Below, piece after piece: positions 1-11,639 of a stretch of 64,000 nt of DNA. The notes under the pieces are model-generated. The model worked only from the letters and a program-made list of their open reading frames with translations. It had not been told where the DNA came from and did no database searches. Made by a program: the position numbers and the translations under genes. Origin of the DNA: Hevea brasiliensis (Eukaryota; Streptophyta; Magnoliopsida; Malpighiales; Euphorbiaceae). Where the stretch lies: NCBI RefSeq assembly GCF_030052815.1, contig NC_079496.1:67507652-67571651 (forward strand). The letters run 5' to 3'. Position 1 is the first letter of the stretch, and each line of letters starts with the position of its first letter.

Positions 1-82
1 CAAAACACTTACACTTCCAATTTGATATTCCTTCTCCTCCTCATTACTTCAATATTCAATCAATGGCACTTCCATATATATA
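1..82 (-). repeat. GyB 3' LTR, outer fragment (Gypsy LTR, antisense)
   Basis: This stretch matches the stretch from about 18970 to 19055 in the 5' LTR of the same element almost base for base. It is therefore part of the GyB 3' LTR, cut here by Cop1 and resumed at 10014. The last five bases, ATATA, are one copy of the Cop1 target duplication. The rest of this LTR, about 2.3 kb judging from the 5' LTR, lies to the left of the window. Confidence 0.9.
78..82. repeat. Cop1 target-site duplication ATATA, left copy
   Basis: It is identical to 10014-10018. The empty site is visible in the sister LTR near 19050, where the same AT run occurs once and continues into the same flank. Confidence 0.9.
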
Positions 83-2187
83 TGTTAGTAGTATGCCCTA
101 GAGCATATCATTTAGTATGTATCTTGTATATATTTTTATTAATAAAAGGCATTTCCACTTTTCCGTTTACATAATATATTTATGTGTAATAGAAAAGGTC
201 CATTGATATTTTGTTAGAAATATTATTCTTAAGTTGTTAAGAATATGAGTGACAATATTTCTAGCACAAAGTATCATAAATAGGTTCACAATCGAGGATA
301 CTTCATAATAAGGACATGACTTATCCAAAAAGATTGTATTCATGTTTGTTCCCAAGTTATTTATATGAGATATAAATAAGATGGAATGGTGAGTCTCATG
401 CCATATAACAAACATGATAGGCACTTATAAATGATAAGTAGGCCGAACCAGTGACACTTATGACAAGCACATGGAGTTTATTCTTGTCAATGTTTTGTCA
501 TAAATCATATCAGTGCATATAATCTTTAGACCTGAGATAGCACAGTTATCTTGTATATAGGTAGTTTGAGTTTGATCTCGCTTTCATACTTGTATTGTGT
601 ATGGGTATATGGGCATGTGTTGGCTCCTACTAGTTATATATGGAGGTAGGTGTTGATCAAGATGGAATCTGTTCCTCTAAGTAAATAGAGATAAAATCCT
701 ATGTTCATTTAATTGTTCTTAATGTTTCAAGTTCTGGCCAGACAGGATAGATTTATTGAGAAAAGAGTTTACGATGAGAAAATCTTGTTAATCAAGAACT
801 GGAATTAAAGAGAACATAATATTCATAGCAAATGTAGTTTGACATAAACCATGACTCGGCTTGAGTTGGGATTTTGTATGAGAGAGATTCTAGTGCATGG
901 TAACATATGATTATAGGTTCATTTAAGGTAAACCTTATTACTAATTGGGTGGCTATGGCATGCTATGCTAGGTGTTAACCATGGTCTATGAGGTTCATAA
1001 AATGATTTAGAGAAATCATTTATGGTAAGAAAGAGTTCTGATGATATTAAGAGTTGATATCATGTCTCATTGCCAATTAGTGATGAGCCTAGTAAGTCAC
1101 ACACATACACAAGTTATCACCTAATTAAATATGATTTAATTAATTAATTAAAGAGTTTAAATTGATTAATTAAATAGATTTGGTTTGCAATTAGATTGCA
1201 AAGTCCCTAGCATGACTTGAAACCAAATCTAGATTATTGGATGTATAATATAAGTTAAATTTATATTTAAAGTGTTTAAATATGAATTTAATTAATGAGA
1301 AATTAATTAATAGAGATTAATTAATTAATTTATATTTGATATAAATTAATTAGAAGAAGAAAATAATTATTTTGGGTTAAGAACTCAAAATTAAGACACA
1401 GGGGCATTTTGGTCATTTTGCAGTGTGACAAGTGGCACCATGAGATGGTGACACATGGCATAACACATAAGCTTGCCAAATGTTTTTTAATCATGTAAGA
1501 TGATTAAAATCAAGATTAAATATAGGATTGACGCTTGACACAATGTGATTGGGTCACTTAAACCTAGAGCTAATCAAAGGGTGACATGTGGCAAGGGTTT
1601 AATGTGTTAACCTTGCTATTTAAGTGTTGTTATGAGAAAATAAAACACAACCAGCAGCCACACTCCTTTGTCACGCCACTTTGAGGGTTTTTATCTCTTC
1701 TTCTTCATCTCTTATCAATTCAAAGAGATTAGCCATCAATCTCTTGAATTAAGAACACTAGGAATTGTTTCTAGTGTCCTGTTTACATCTCTAATCTCTT
1801 AAAAGGCAGAACTTGAATTTCTAATTAATAGAAAAGGCTTTAGAAGCTATTCAAGGGCTGCCATAGGTGTTCTTGGTGTGGACAAGCTAGAGGGACAACA
1901 TCTGGTGTCCTGAAGACGAATCTCAAAGCGCGAGACACGCTCTGATTGCATCAAGAGGTTAGTGTAATCGTTCTTGATTTAATCTAGGGTTCTAAAATTA
2001 ATCTGATTAATTTTAAAATCTTAAATGGCAAATACAGATCCAAAAACATATTAAAAGAGTTTTAATATGTTGTTTATCATTGAAATCAAATAGATAAAAA
2101 TAAATCTTGCATGATGCATGTGACCCTAGGTGAAAATTTTAAAATTCAATGGTATAAACTTATGTTTTTCACGCTTCCGTTCCTTCA
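83..2187 (+). repeat. Cop1 5' LTR
   Basis: This 2105-bp terminal repeat is bounded by TG and CA and is paired with 7916-10013. A third, more diverged copy of the family is the solo LTR at 34085-36270. A very AT-rich stretch near 1120-1360 is built of AATTAATT runs. The likely core promoter is the degenerate TATTTAA near 1617; the solo LTR has TATATAA at the same place. This would make U3 about 1.5 kb and R-U5 about 0.55 kb. No convincing protein is coded on the sense strand. Confidence 0.95.
1617..1623 (+). promoter_or_regulatory. Probable TATA box of the Cop1 5' LTR (degenerate TATTTAA)
   Basis: The solo LTR copy has TATATAA at the equivalent place, and the 3' LTR has AATTTAA. Position in the LTR and AT content suit a retrotransposon promoter. 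There is no transcript evidence. Confidence 0.45.
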
Positions 2188-2189
2188 AT

Positions 2190-2202
2190 TGGTATCAGAG
2201 CC
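2190..2202 (+). other. Cop1 primer-binding site (initiator-Met tRNA)
   Basis: TGGTATCAGAGCC begins two bases after the 5' LTR. This is the usual plant LTR-retrotransposon site for priming minus-strand DNA from the 3' end of initiator methionine tRNA. Confidence 0.95.
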
Positions 2203-3937
2203 ACTATATTTGCCATTTAGATTGTTGATTATATGATTTAATTGTGTGTTTGATCATGAGATCAAAAGTTCATTGCTGGTTGCAAAGCAAGTTGGCGGCA
2301 TACTTGAAAAAAACACCATCAATGGTGCGCATGGTTTGGCTTCCATGGGTGGTTTAAGGTTTGGCTTTTAATTCTGCAATTGTTGTATGATCTAAGGCCT
2401 ATTCTTTGACTAATTAAAGTGTTTAATTAGTAGTTTTTATCACACAATTAAATTATGATACAAATCAGAATTTTAAAAATTGTTTGAATGTGATTCAAAT
2501 CTGAATTTTTAAAGTTGTTTGAATCATATTTAAATCTGATTTTTTAAAATTGATTGAATAAAATTCAGATCTGATTTTTTAAAAAATGTTTGAATGTGAT
2601 TCAAATCTGATTTTTTAAAAAATGTTTGAATGTGATTCAAATCTGAATTTTTGAAATTGTTTGAATGTGATTCAAATCTGAATTTTTGAATTTTTTGAAT
2701 GAGATTCAAATCTGAATTTTTAAATTTATTTGAATCATATTCAAATCTGGATTTTTAAGTTGAATATGAGATATTCAATTTAATTTAAGTATGTATGTTT
2801 ATTTAATTGTTAAATAGTGATATGCATGATGGATGATCATGGACTATAAAAGACCAATGTGATTGGATTTATTTCTTTTATGTTTCTTTGGGATTGTAAA
2901 TTAATTTATTTATTTTAATTTATTTTGGGCATGTATTATTAAGTTTGTAATAATTTTTGGGTTGTAATTTCATTTATTTAAGTTCTTGTAAATTCGCCTT
3001 GGTATGCCAAGGATTACTATTTAATATTGGATTGTAAGAAGTTCAAGGAGGTCAAGAGCATTGGTGGGACCAGTGGGAGGAATTCAAGATCAAGTGTTGA
3101 TTATGTACTCCTTCAGCAACTCTTGTAAAATGAATGAATGAAATGCACCTAGGAATGCCCTGATTCAATTCTTGGTGGCTCAGAATTGAATCCCTTAGAA
3201 AGTCCATGATCATACCATATTTACTGCTTATCCATGAATGCATGAGATGTATGGGAATGTATGCAATTATATGATATATGCATGCTAAATGGATAATGTG
3301 CAAAGTGAGACCTTAATAGTAAATAGAATGACCATAAAATCTTCCAAATAAATGATTAAGTTGGAAATGCTATAATTAAAGTAATTATAACATAGGCCCT
3401 CCATTGGGGCAATTATTTTAAGAAATTTTAAATAGTTGCATAAGATGCAATTTATTTAAGAGATTTTCTTAAGAATAATTGTTAAGCATGAGATGTTGTA
3501 AATATGTAAATGGTTTAGTGGCCAATATTGGATGTACCTGAGGACATTAAAATTATTTGCATAATTACTGGCACAATGGGATCAACTTAACTAATGCAAG
3601 ATAAGTCAATAATGGATGTACCTGAGATTTTGAGCATTAGGGGCTAGGTAAAGGATTGAACCTCACATGAGATGTGATGGGCAAAGAGTTGCTCACTTAT
3701 AGTTTATTGTAATTCCAATAATGGATGTACCTGAGGATGATCAATAGAATTATAAGAATTCAATCACCCACTAGAAATCCATCCAACTAGGATTTCCGTT
3801 TTCTACTTTGGAAGTGTAGGATTCGCTAAGTTAGTGGGAGGACAATTTGATTAAAAGACCATAATCATTTTGGTTAATTACATGATACATTTACTAATTA
3901 ATCTGGTTATTTTCTGCGAGTTAATTTTACGATAAAA
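2203..3937 (+). other. Cop1 untranslated leader, 1.7 kb
   Basis: No open frame of note lies between the primer-binding site and gag. The leader holds an eight-copy, 35-bp tandem array (listed separately) and three spaced copies of GGATGTACCTGAG, starting near 3530, 3613 and 3723. An RNA packaging or translation role is possible but is only inference. Confidence 0.75.
2470..2765 (+). repeat. Tandem array of about 35 bp, 8 copies, in the Cop1 leader
   Basis: The core TTTGAATGTGATTCAAATC recurs at spacings of 34-36 bp; the GAAT anchor falls near 2486, 2521, 2556, 2592, 2628, 2663, 2697 and 2732. Each unit contains a GATT/AATC-type inverted pair, so each transcribed unit could form a short stem. 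Confidence 0.9.
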
Positions 3938-4760
3938 ATGAGCACAAAACAACCACCACCATCCAATATCCTTGCAAGCATACTTGATCACAATAGGTTG
4001 TGGGACCTAATCATGCGATTGGCTAAGAAATTTGAAACTTGTCTGAACCTTGAACATATAGGATATGTTCTAGATTCAAATGTTCCTGGTCCCTTACCTC
4101 CAGAGGCCACACAAGAGGAACATGAAACTTTGGACAAGTGGAAGGAGCATGATATGAGAGCTAAGTGTTACATGCTTGCTTCCATGAGTAATGAGTTCTG
4201 AAGCAACATGAGAACATGCAGTGCGAGTGAGATCCTCCTTCACCTACAAGAGTTGTATGGTGAGCACAGAAATGCTAGGTATGAGATATCTAGACAGCCA
4301 TTCCGTATGAGGATGTCTAAGGGACAGAATGTTGGGGATCATGTCCACAAGATGATTCGGCTGATTGAGCAGTTGGAACATCTTGACTTCAACATGGATT
4401 TCCAACTACAGATTTGATCCTTGATCCCTTCCCGAGTCTTTTGGGAATTTTGTGACAAATTTCCTTATGACTAAACAGAATGCACCTTAGCCGGTTTACT
4501 CAACATCTTGGTTATTGCCCAAAAGAATATGCTGAGCAATAAAGGAAAAGAGGTAGCTTTGGTTGCATCTTCTTCTCTTGGAAAGTCCAACAAGAAGAAG
4601 GGCAATAAGAAAAAGAAACCTCAGATTCTGGTCCTTCCAAGAAAATAGCTAAGCAGAAAAGGAAGACTAAAGGCGATGGTGGCAAAGGAAAGTGTTTCCC
4701 TTGCCAAAAGGATGGGCCTTTGGAAAAGGCGCCTGAGTATCTTGCTTCTCTGAAGGACAA
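3938..4760 (+). pseudogene. Cop1 gag, broken
   Basis: The reading frame opens with ATG at 3938 (MSTKQPPP) and matches Copia GAG of the UBN2 type. It is stopped by TGA at 4199 and again near 4415 and 4472, all in one frame. A shift near 4630 then moves the reading into the protease frame. The Lys-rich stretch near 4590-4620 is followed by the zinc knuckle, where the expected C-x2-C-x4-H-x4-C has lost its His and last Cys (CFPCQKDG, then GPLEKAP). Gag normally forms the particle and packages the RNA; this copy cannot be translated whole. At least the first stop fits an Arg codon CGA changed to TGA. Confidence 0.88.
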
Positions 4761-5136
4761 GAATGATACACCTTATGAAGGTATGTCCATATCTTGTTAT
4801 TTAGATTCTGATGATACTCATAGTTCATCTACAGCTTGGGTTTTAGATACTGGTGCCAGTTCTCACATTTCTAATGATATGCAGGAACTAGCAAATAGTA
4901 GCAGCTTGTGTTCTCAAGATGTTAGAGTCTGGATTGGCAATGGCTCAATTGTTGAAGCTTTAGCCATAGGATCTAAATCTTTTACATGTTTGGGCATGTT
5001 TTGTGTTTGGATAATATTTTATATGTACTGATGCTTTTAAGAACATCATTTCTATATCTAGTTTGACTAGAAATGGCTATGAATTTCATTCATCGATGAT
5101 GTTTGCAATATTTATTTTAGAAATAAATATATTGGT
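4761..5136 (+). pseudogene. Cop1 protease region
   Basis: The motif VLDTGASSHIS, with the D-T-G triad of a retroviral-type aspartic protease, lies near 4840-4870. The frame breaks at 5029, before the family's usual protease-integrase linker, and a new frame resumes after about 5100. This enzyme would normally cut the polyprotein into GAG, protease, integrase and RT-RNaseH. The catalytic Asp is intact, but the frame around it is not continuous with gag or integrase. Confidence 0.85.
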
Positions 5137-6060
5137 TCAGGTTATATGAATGATGGTCTTTATTATTTGGATAATAATGACAAACACAAATTGAATGCAA
5201 GTGATCTAAAAGAATGCAATGCCATGGTGAAAACCAACTCAAGTTCAAAATATATTTGGCACTTAAGGTTATGTCATGTTGCAGAAGATAGGATTGCAAA
5301 ACTGGAGAAAATGGGGATTCTATCCTCATTGGGCTCTGAGCCTACTCCAACTTGTGAATCTTGCCTTCAGGGCAAAATGACTAGATCACCCTTTGTTGGA
5401 CAGGGGCTAAGAGTTGAAAATATTTTGGAGCTAATACATAGTGATGTATGTGGTCCATTTAAAGAAATGGCTAGAGGGGTTTTCATTGTTTTATTACCTT
5501 TCCTGATGATAAATCAAGGTTTGGGTATTTGTATTTGATGAAATACAAACATGAATCTTTTGAAAAGTTCAAAGAATTTAAATCTGAAGTAGAAAATCAA
5601 ACAGGAAAGAATATTAAAGCTCTTCGATCAGATCGTGGAGGTGAATATTTAAGTACTGAATTTGATGAATACTTGAGAGAGCATGGCATTGTGTCTCAGC
5701 TGACTCCTCCAAGAACGCCATACGGTGAATGGTGTATCCGAAGGAGAAATCGTACCCTATTGGATATGGTACGTAGTATGATGAGCTATCTTGATATGCC
5801 AATCTCCTTTTGGGATTTGCATTAGAATCGACTTTGTATATTCTGAATAGGATTCCATCAAAATCAGTTTCTTCCACACCTTATGAGATATGGCATGGAA
5901 GAAAACCAAGTCTTAAGCATGTTAAGATTTGGGGTTGTCCACTTATATCAAAAAGTGAACAACGATAAATTGGAGACGGATCGAGGAAAAAGGTCGATTT
6001 GTTGGATATCCAAAAGATAGTTTTGGATATTATTTTTATTTGCCTACTTCACAAAAGGTT
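5137..6060 (+). pseudogene. Cop1 integrase, broken
   Basis: A GAG-pre-integrase zinc region (HLRLCHVAEDR, then CESCLQGK) lies near 5260-5380. The catalytic core follows, with Asp in HSDVCGPF and Asp in RSDRGGEY. The reading moves to another frame from 5529. Where Copia integrases have the catalytic Glu, in a S-E-R-R-N-R-T context, this copy reads C-I-R-R-R-N-R-T, because a small indel upstream puts that GAA codon out of frame. The D-D-35-E triad is thus lost locally. Further stops occur at 5823 and after 5960. Integrase normally joins the cDNA ends to the target. Confidence 0.88.
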
Positions 6061-7380
6061 GTGATAAGTAGAGATGCCACATTTCTTGAACAACAGTTTG
6101 TTCAAGAAGGAGGCAAAGGAAGGCAAATAGAGTTAGAATTGGAGAATTCGACCAACCAGCGATTAGATGGATATAGATCCATCTAGTCAACCAATACCCA
6201 TTGATGAAACATCTACAATTTGTTCCTCGTAGAACAACCAGGTATCTCACCCACGGTGAGATATGGTTTTCTTCATGAAGAAGAACAAGAGTTGTCTACT
6301 CATGAAGAAGTAGATCATGGAGATGATCCACTTACCTATGAAGAAGCTATATCAGATATAGACTCTTCAAAATGGATTGATGCTATGAAATCCAAGATTG
6401 ATTCCATGTATAAGAATCAAGTTTGGGATCTTGTTGACCCACCTGAAGGTATTATACCTATAGGGAACAAATGGGTTTTTAAGAAGAAAATTGGTTCTGA
6501 TGGAAAGGTAGAGACCTATAAGGCAAGGCTAGTAGCGAAAAGGTTTCGCCAAAGGCAAGGAATCGACTATGAGGAGACTTTCTCGCCTGTTGCCATGCTT
6601 AAATCAATTAGGATTTTATTAGCAATAGCTGTGTACTATGATTATGAGATTTGGCAGATGGATGTCAAAACAGCTTTTCTCAATGGATACATTGAAGAAA
6701 ACATTTTCATGGAACAACCTAAGGGATTTGAATCCCAAGATGGTTCCAAGGTATGCAAGCTAAAGTGATCCATTTATGGGTTGAAACAAGCTTCAAGGAG
6801 TTGGAACATTTGTTTTGATGAAGCCATTAAATCCTTTGGTTTTATCAAAAATGAGGATGAGCCATGTGTATATAAGAAGGTTAGTGATAGTGCTATCACT
6901 TTCCTTGTCTTATATGTGGATGACATACTGTTGATGGGTAATGACACAGGTATGTTGACGACTATAAAGGTATGGTTGTCAAATACATTCTCCATGAAAG
7001 ACTTAGGGGAGGCAACCTATATTCTTGGGATTCGCATCTATAGAGATAGAGCAAAAAGAATAATTGGTTTATCCCAAAGTCTATACTTGGAAAAGGTGTT
7101 AAAGAGGTTTAACATGCTTGATTCCAAGAGAGGATTGTTACCAGTGAGACATGGTATCCATCTTTCTAAAGAGATGTCTCCAAAGACACCTGAAGAAAGA
7201 GATAAGATGGCCAGGGTTCCATATGCTTCGGCTATTGGAAGTTTAATGTATGCAATGTTGTGTACTAGGCCGGATATCGCATATGCTGTTAGTTTGACTA
7301 GCAGGTATCAATCCAATCCAGGTTTGGAACACTGGATAGCTGTCAAGAATATCCTTAAGTACTTGAGAAGAACTAAGGAT
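6061..7380 (+). pseudogene. Cop1 reverse transcriptase (RVT_2)
   Basis: Two frame-matched blocks (6220-6768 and 6781-7605) are split only by a TGA at 6766-6768, where the family has Arg. The first block has KNQVWDLVDPP and the strongly conserved WQMDVKTAFLNGY. The second has YGLKQASRSW and the catalytic LYVDDILLMG, with both Asp residues intact. This is the best preserved part of the element. It would copy element RNA into cDNA in the cytoplasmic particle. Confidence 0.93.
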
Positions 7381-7901
7381 TTATTCTTGATTTATGGAGG
7401 TGGAGACTTGCAATTGGATGGTTATACTGATTCTGATTTCCAATCAGATATCGATGATAGAAAGTCTACCTCTGGATATGTGTTCATTTGTAATGGAGGT
7501 GCGATCGGTTGGAAGAGTTCCAAGCGAGCACGCATTGCAGATTCCACTACGAAAGTGAGTATATTCTTTGCATCGAGATCTTTGCAAAGGAAGTCGTTTG
7601 GATAAAGAAGTTCGTGTGAGAACTTACAGTAGTTCCTTCCATTGAGTCGTGGTTCCACTACCTTCGTGACAATAATGGAGCAGTCATATAGGCTAAGGAA
7701 CCAAGGTCTCACCAGAAATCCAAACACATAGAAAGGCGCTACCACATTATCAGAGATATAGTTGGGCGAGGCGATGTAGCCATGCAGAAAATAGCATCAG
7801 CTGAAAATGCAGCTGATCCATTCACTAAGCCTATGTCACAGACTCAATTAGACCGACATCTTGAGAAGATAGGTCTAAGATATTGTAATGAATGGCTCTA
7901 G
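7381..7901 (+). pseudogene. Cop1 RNase H, C-terminal part of pol
   Basis: GYTDSDFQSDIDDRKSTSGY is the Copia RNaseH signature, near 7420-7475. The frame then shifts near 7550 and is closed by TAA at 7603. Homology continues in other frames to the natural stop TAG at 7899-7901. The enzyme would remove RNA from the RNA-DNA hybrid; this copy lacks a continuous C-terminal half. Confidence 0.88.
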
Positions 7902-7915
7902 TGCTAGTGGGAGAT
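7902..7915 (+). other. Cop1 polypurine tract
   Basis: TGCTAGTGGGAGAT lies directly before the 3' LTR. The AGTGGGAGA core is the usual Copia plus-strand primer, and it overlaps the end of pol by almost nothing. Confidence 0.85.
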
Positions 7916-10013
7916 TGTTAGTAGTATGCCCTAGAGCATATCATTTAGTATGTATCTTGTACATATTTTTATTAATAAAGGCATTTTCACTTTTCCGTTT
8001 ACATAATATATTTATGTGTAATAGAAAAGGTCCATTGATATTTTGTTAGAAATATTATTCTTAAGTTGTTAAGAATATGAGTGACAATATTTCTAGCACA
8101 AAGTATCATAAATAGGTTCACAATCGAGGATACTTCATAATAAGGACATGACTTATCCAGAAAGATTGTATTCATGTTTGTTCCCAAGTTATTTATATGA
8201 GATATAAATAAGATGGAATGGTGAGTCTCATGCCATATAACAAACATGATAGGCACTTATAAATGATAAGTAGGCCGAACCAGTGACACTTATGACAAGC
8301 ACATGGAGATTATTCTTGTCAATGTTTTGTCATAAATCATATCAGTGCATATAATCTTTAGACCTGAGATAGCACAGTTATCTTGTATATAGGTAGTTTG
8401 AGTTTGATCTCGCTTTCATACTTGTACTGTATGGGTATATGGGCATGTGTTGGCTGATAGTAGTTATTTATGGTGGTAGGTGTTGTTCAAGATGGTATCT
8501 GTTCCTCTATGTTTTTAGTGATATTTTCCTATGTTCATTTATTTATTCTTGATGTTTCAAGTTCTGGCAGGACAGATAGATTTATTGAGAAAGAGTTTAC
8601 GATGAGAAAATCTTGTTAATCAAGAACTGGAATTAAAAGAGAACATAATATTCATAGCAAATGTAGTTTGACATAAACCATGACTCGGCTTGAGTTGGGA
8701 TTTTGTAAGAGAGATTCTAGTGCATGGTAACATATGATTATAGGTTCATTTAAGGTAAACCTTATTACTAATTGGGTGGCTATGGCATGCTATGCTAGGT
8801 GTTAACCATGGTCTATGAGGTTCATAAAATGATTTAGAGAAATCATTTATGGTAAGAAAGAGTTCTGATGATATTAAGAGTTGATATCATGTCTCATTGC
8901 CAATTAGTGATAAGCCTAGTAAGTCACACACATACACAAGTTATCACCTAATTAAATATGATTTAATTAATTAATTAAAGAGTTTAAATTGATTAATTAA
9001 ATAGGTTTGGTTTGCAATTAGATTGCAAAGTCCCTAGCATGACTTGAAACCAAATCTAGATTATTGGATGTATAATATAAGTTAAATTTATATTTAAAGT
9101 GTGTAAATATGAATTTAATTAATGAGAAATTAATTAATAGAGATTAATTAATTAATTTATATTTGATATAAATTAATTAGAAGAAGAAAATAATTATTTT
9201 GGGTTAAGAACTCAAAATTAAGACACAGGGGCATTTTGGTCATTTTGCAGTGTGACACGTGGCACCATGAGATGGTGACACATGGCATAACACATAAGCT
9301 TGCCAAATATTTTTTAATCATGTAAGATGAATAAAATCAAGATTAAATATAGGATTGACGCTTGGCACAATGTGATTGGGTCACTTAAACCTAGAGCTAA
9401 TCAAAGGGTGACATGTGGCAAGGGTTTAATGTGTTAACCTAGCAATTTAAGTGTTGTTATGAGAAAATAAAACACAACCAGCAGCCACACTCCTTTGTCA
9501 CGCCACTTTGAGGGTTTTTATCTCTTCTTCTTCATCTCTTATCAATTCAAAGAGATTAGCCATCAATCTCTTGAATTAAGAACACTAGGAATTGTTTCTA
9601 GTGTCCTGTTTACATCTCTAATCTCTTAAAAGGCAGAACTTGAATTTCTAATTAATAGAAAAGGCTTTAGAAGCTGTTCAAGGGCTGCCATAGGTGTTCT
9701 TGGTCTGGACAAGCTAGAGGGACAACATCTGGTGTCCTGAAGACGAATCTCAAAGGCGCAGACACGCTGCAGTGTATCAAGAGGTTAGTGTAATCGTTCT
9801 TGATTTAATCTAGGGTTCTAAAATTAATCTGATTAATTTTAAAATCTTAAATGACAAATACAAATCCAAAAACATATTAAAAGAGTTTTAATATGTTGTT
9901 TATCATTGAAATCAAATAGATAAAAATAAATCTTGCATGATGCATGTGACCCTAGGTGAAAATTTTAAAATTCAATGGTATAAACTTGTGTTTTTCACGC
10001 TTCCGTTCCTTCA
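7916..10013 (+). repeat. Cop1 3' LTR
   Basis: This 2098-bp repeat pairs with the 5' LTR. By eye most of it matches with only scattered changes and small indels. The exception is 8456-8543, where 16 transversions are packed together (see findings). It ends CTTCA and is followed by the ATATA duplication. Confidence 0.95.
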
Positions 10014-11415
10014 ATATATTATACACAATTCCAGCAAGCATATTGGGCAGAAAACTCAAGTGCTCAATGCATACAATTAACCATTCAAGCCCAACATTCA
10101 CTTCCACCAAAATTCAACATATCTCAATATCAATATTACACATACACTTCAATATACTCATACTTCAATATCACTTACACATGCTTCCCACAATTTAATA
10201 GTATCATATTTCATTAATAAACTTCATATTCACACATAAATTCATGATATTATAGGCTGCCAAACATGGTAGTTTGCCAAAGCATCAAGGTCCCATTTCA
10301 AACCCTTAATTCAAGCACTAATATGCACATACTTGGACATTAACCTACTACAACTTTTATTTGAGTTCATCAACCTTAATTCCCATCCAATAGATATAAG
10401 AATAAGTCACTAACCCTGCATTTCCATGGCTGCCAAAATTAAGGTTCACCAATACTCATCATTTCCTCAATTTTTCTTAGCAATTCAACTTACCCAAAGC
10501 TTAACACAAGGATTATTGAAGGAAAATGGAAAGATTAAGCACTAACCTCAACTTGAGCTTGACAAATCCTTGAAATTTCCTCTCCTTTTTGCTGCCTATA
10601 GGTTGTCCATGGTGTAAGGATCATTTTTCATGGAGGAAGCTTGAAGAAATAATGGCTTGATCATGGAGAACTTGAGCTCATGCATGAAACGGCCATGGTG
10701 AATTTGGGAGGATTTCATTTCGGCCATGGATGAAAGCTTGAAGAAAATGAGATGGTTTAGGGGAACAATCTGTCCCAATTACTTATATAGGTGGCTCAAG
10801 ATGAGAGTTAGTGGAGCACTTAGGAATAATTTAATGGGTATTTATTTAAAGTTTCTAATTTTTGCAATTTGGCCACCACACTTTCACTATTTACATAATG
10901 TATCCCCTTTTAATTTTTCATGAAATTTTCAAAATGTAATATCAATGGAAATTAAGGTTAAAAGGCAACTCAGGATGTCAAATGACCCCAATTCCCCTAT
11001 TCAGGTTGCATTCCAAATTTTTTGGTAATATCGAGTTTTGTCGTTTTCTCGATTTCTCGTTTTTCTTTGTACTAATTAATTAATTTTTCTTTGATATTTC
11101 TAATGATATTTATACTTTAATAGATATTCATTTAAGTCTTAAAAATATTTTCTAGGGTTCCCCGCAGTCCAGGGCTAGTCAACGGTCCATGCAGCAACTT
11201 CCCAGTGCAGTCACCCATCCCTATGGTTCTCGGCTCGTTTAACTTAGCTTCATTTCATTGCTATTATTTTTCCTTTATTTTTCTTGTATTTTCTTTTCTT
11301 GTATTTCACTTATATCTCCACATAATATTTAAATATAACTCCAAGCATCCTAGCTGTCTGGACAGACACTGTCACAGGAACAGTAGAACGCACTACCAAA
11401 CATAGGGGTGTTAAA
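10014..11415 (-). repeat. GyB 3' LTR, inner fragment
   Basis: It continues the LTR broken at 82 and matches 19056-20466 of the 5' LTR throughout. The LTR head, read on the minus strand, begins at 11415 with TTTAACACCCC, where related LTRs have TGTAACACCCC. The terminal dinucleotide has therefore mutated. Confidence 0.9.
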
Positions 11416-11450
11416 ATTCTCCCCCCCCCCCCTTAAAATAAATTTCATCC
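11416..11450 (-). other. GyB polypurine tract, expanded
   Basis: Read on the minus strand, the end of the internal region has a run of 12 G after TTTTAA, next to the LTR head. The sister elements have five to seven G here. The G run has lengthened, either by replication slippage or by a sequencing artefact. Confidence 0.8.
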
Positions 11451-11639
11451 GCGAAATTTTACCCAATGGCCGTCTTACAATATTCACACGTTTATTTTCT
11501 CCTTTCTATATGATCATATAATCTTCTTTCCTCTGAATTTGTGTAAAACTTTTAACAATCTAATATAACATTTACTTTATTTATATAGCACTAATCTTTT
11601 CTCACTATCGTTCCATCTAATATTTCGATTCATGTTCCC

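Larger units (their letters stand above)
83..10013 (+). mobile_element. Cop1: complete Ty1/Copia LTR retrotransposon with 2.1-kb LTRs
   Basis: The element has two LTRs beginning TGTTAGTAG and ending CTTCA, a primer-binding site TGGTATCAGAGCC just inside the 5' LTR, and a purine-rich tract directly before the 3' LTR. It is flanked by a perfect ATATA duplication at 78-82 and 10014-10018. The internal order is GAG, protease, integrase, RT, RNaseH, which is the Copia order (integrase before RT). The element is 9.9 kb long. The LTRs are long for Copia, and a 1.7-kb leader precedes gag. It lies inside the GyB 3' LTR. The LTR pair is very similar apart from one local patch, which suggests a fairly recent insertion, yet the coding part carries several stops and frameshifts. 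It probably could not supply its own proteins. Confidence 0.96.

Noticed and set aside
167..424. An 85-codon antisense frame kept in both Cop1 LTRs and nearly in the solo LTR (34222-34425).
   Set aside because: Its persistence follows from the high DNA identity of the LTRs. There is no Kozak or protein-family resemblance, and codon use follows the AT-rich background.
2190..2202. tRNA gene fragments at the TGGTATCAGAGC sites.
   Set aside because: These are 12-13 base primer-binding sites next to LTR ends, without the rest of a tRNA cloverleaf.
3052..3303. Antisense frame in the Cop1 leader.
   Set aside because: It is short and AT-driven, with no homology to any known domain, and lies opposite untranslated leader.
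11421..11432. C run as a G-quadruplex or telomere-like signal.
   Set aside because: It is one homopolymer at the expanded purine tract of GyB. It is not a repeated G-tract pattern and not a telomere unit.
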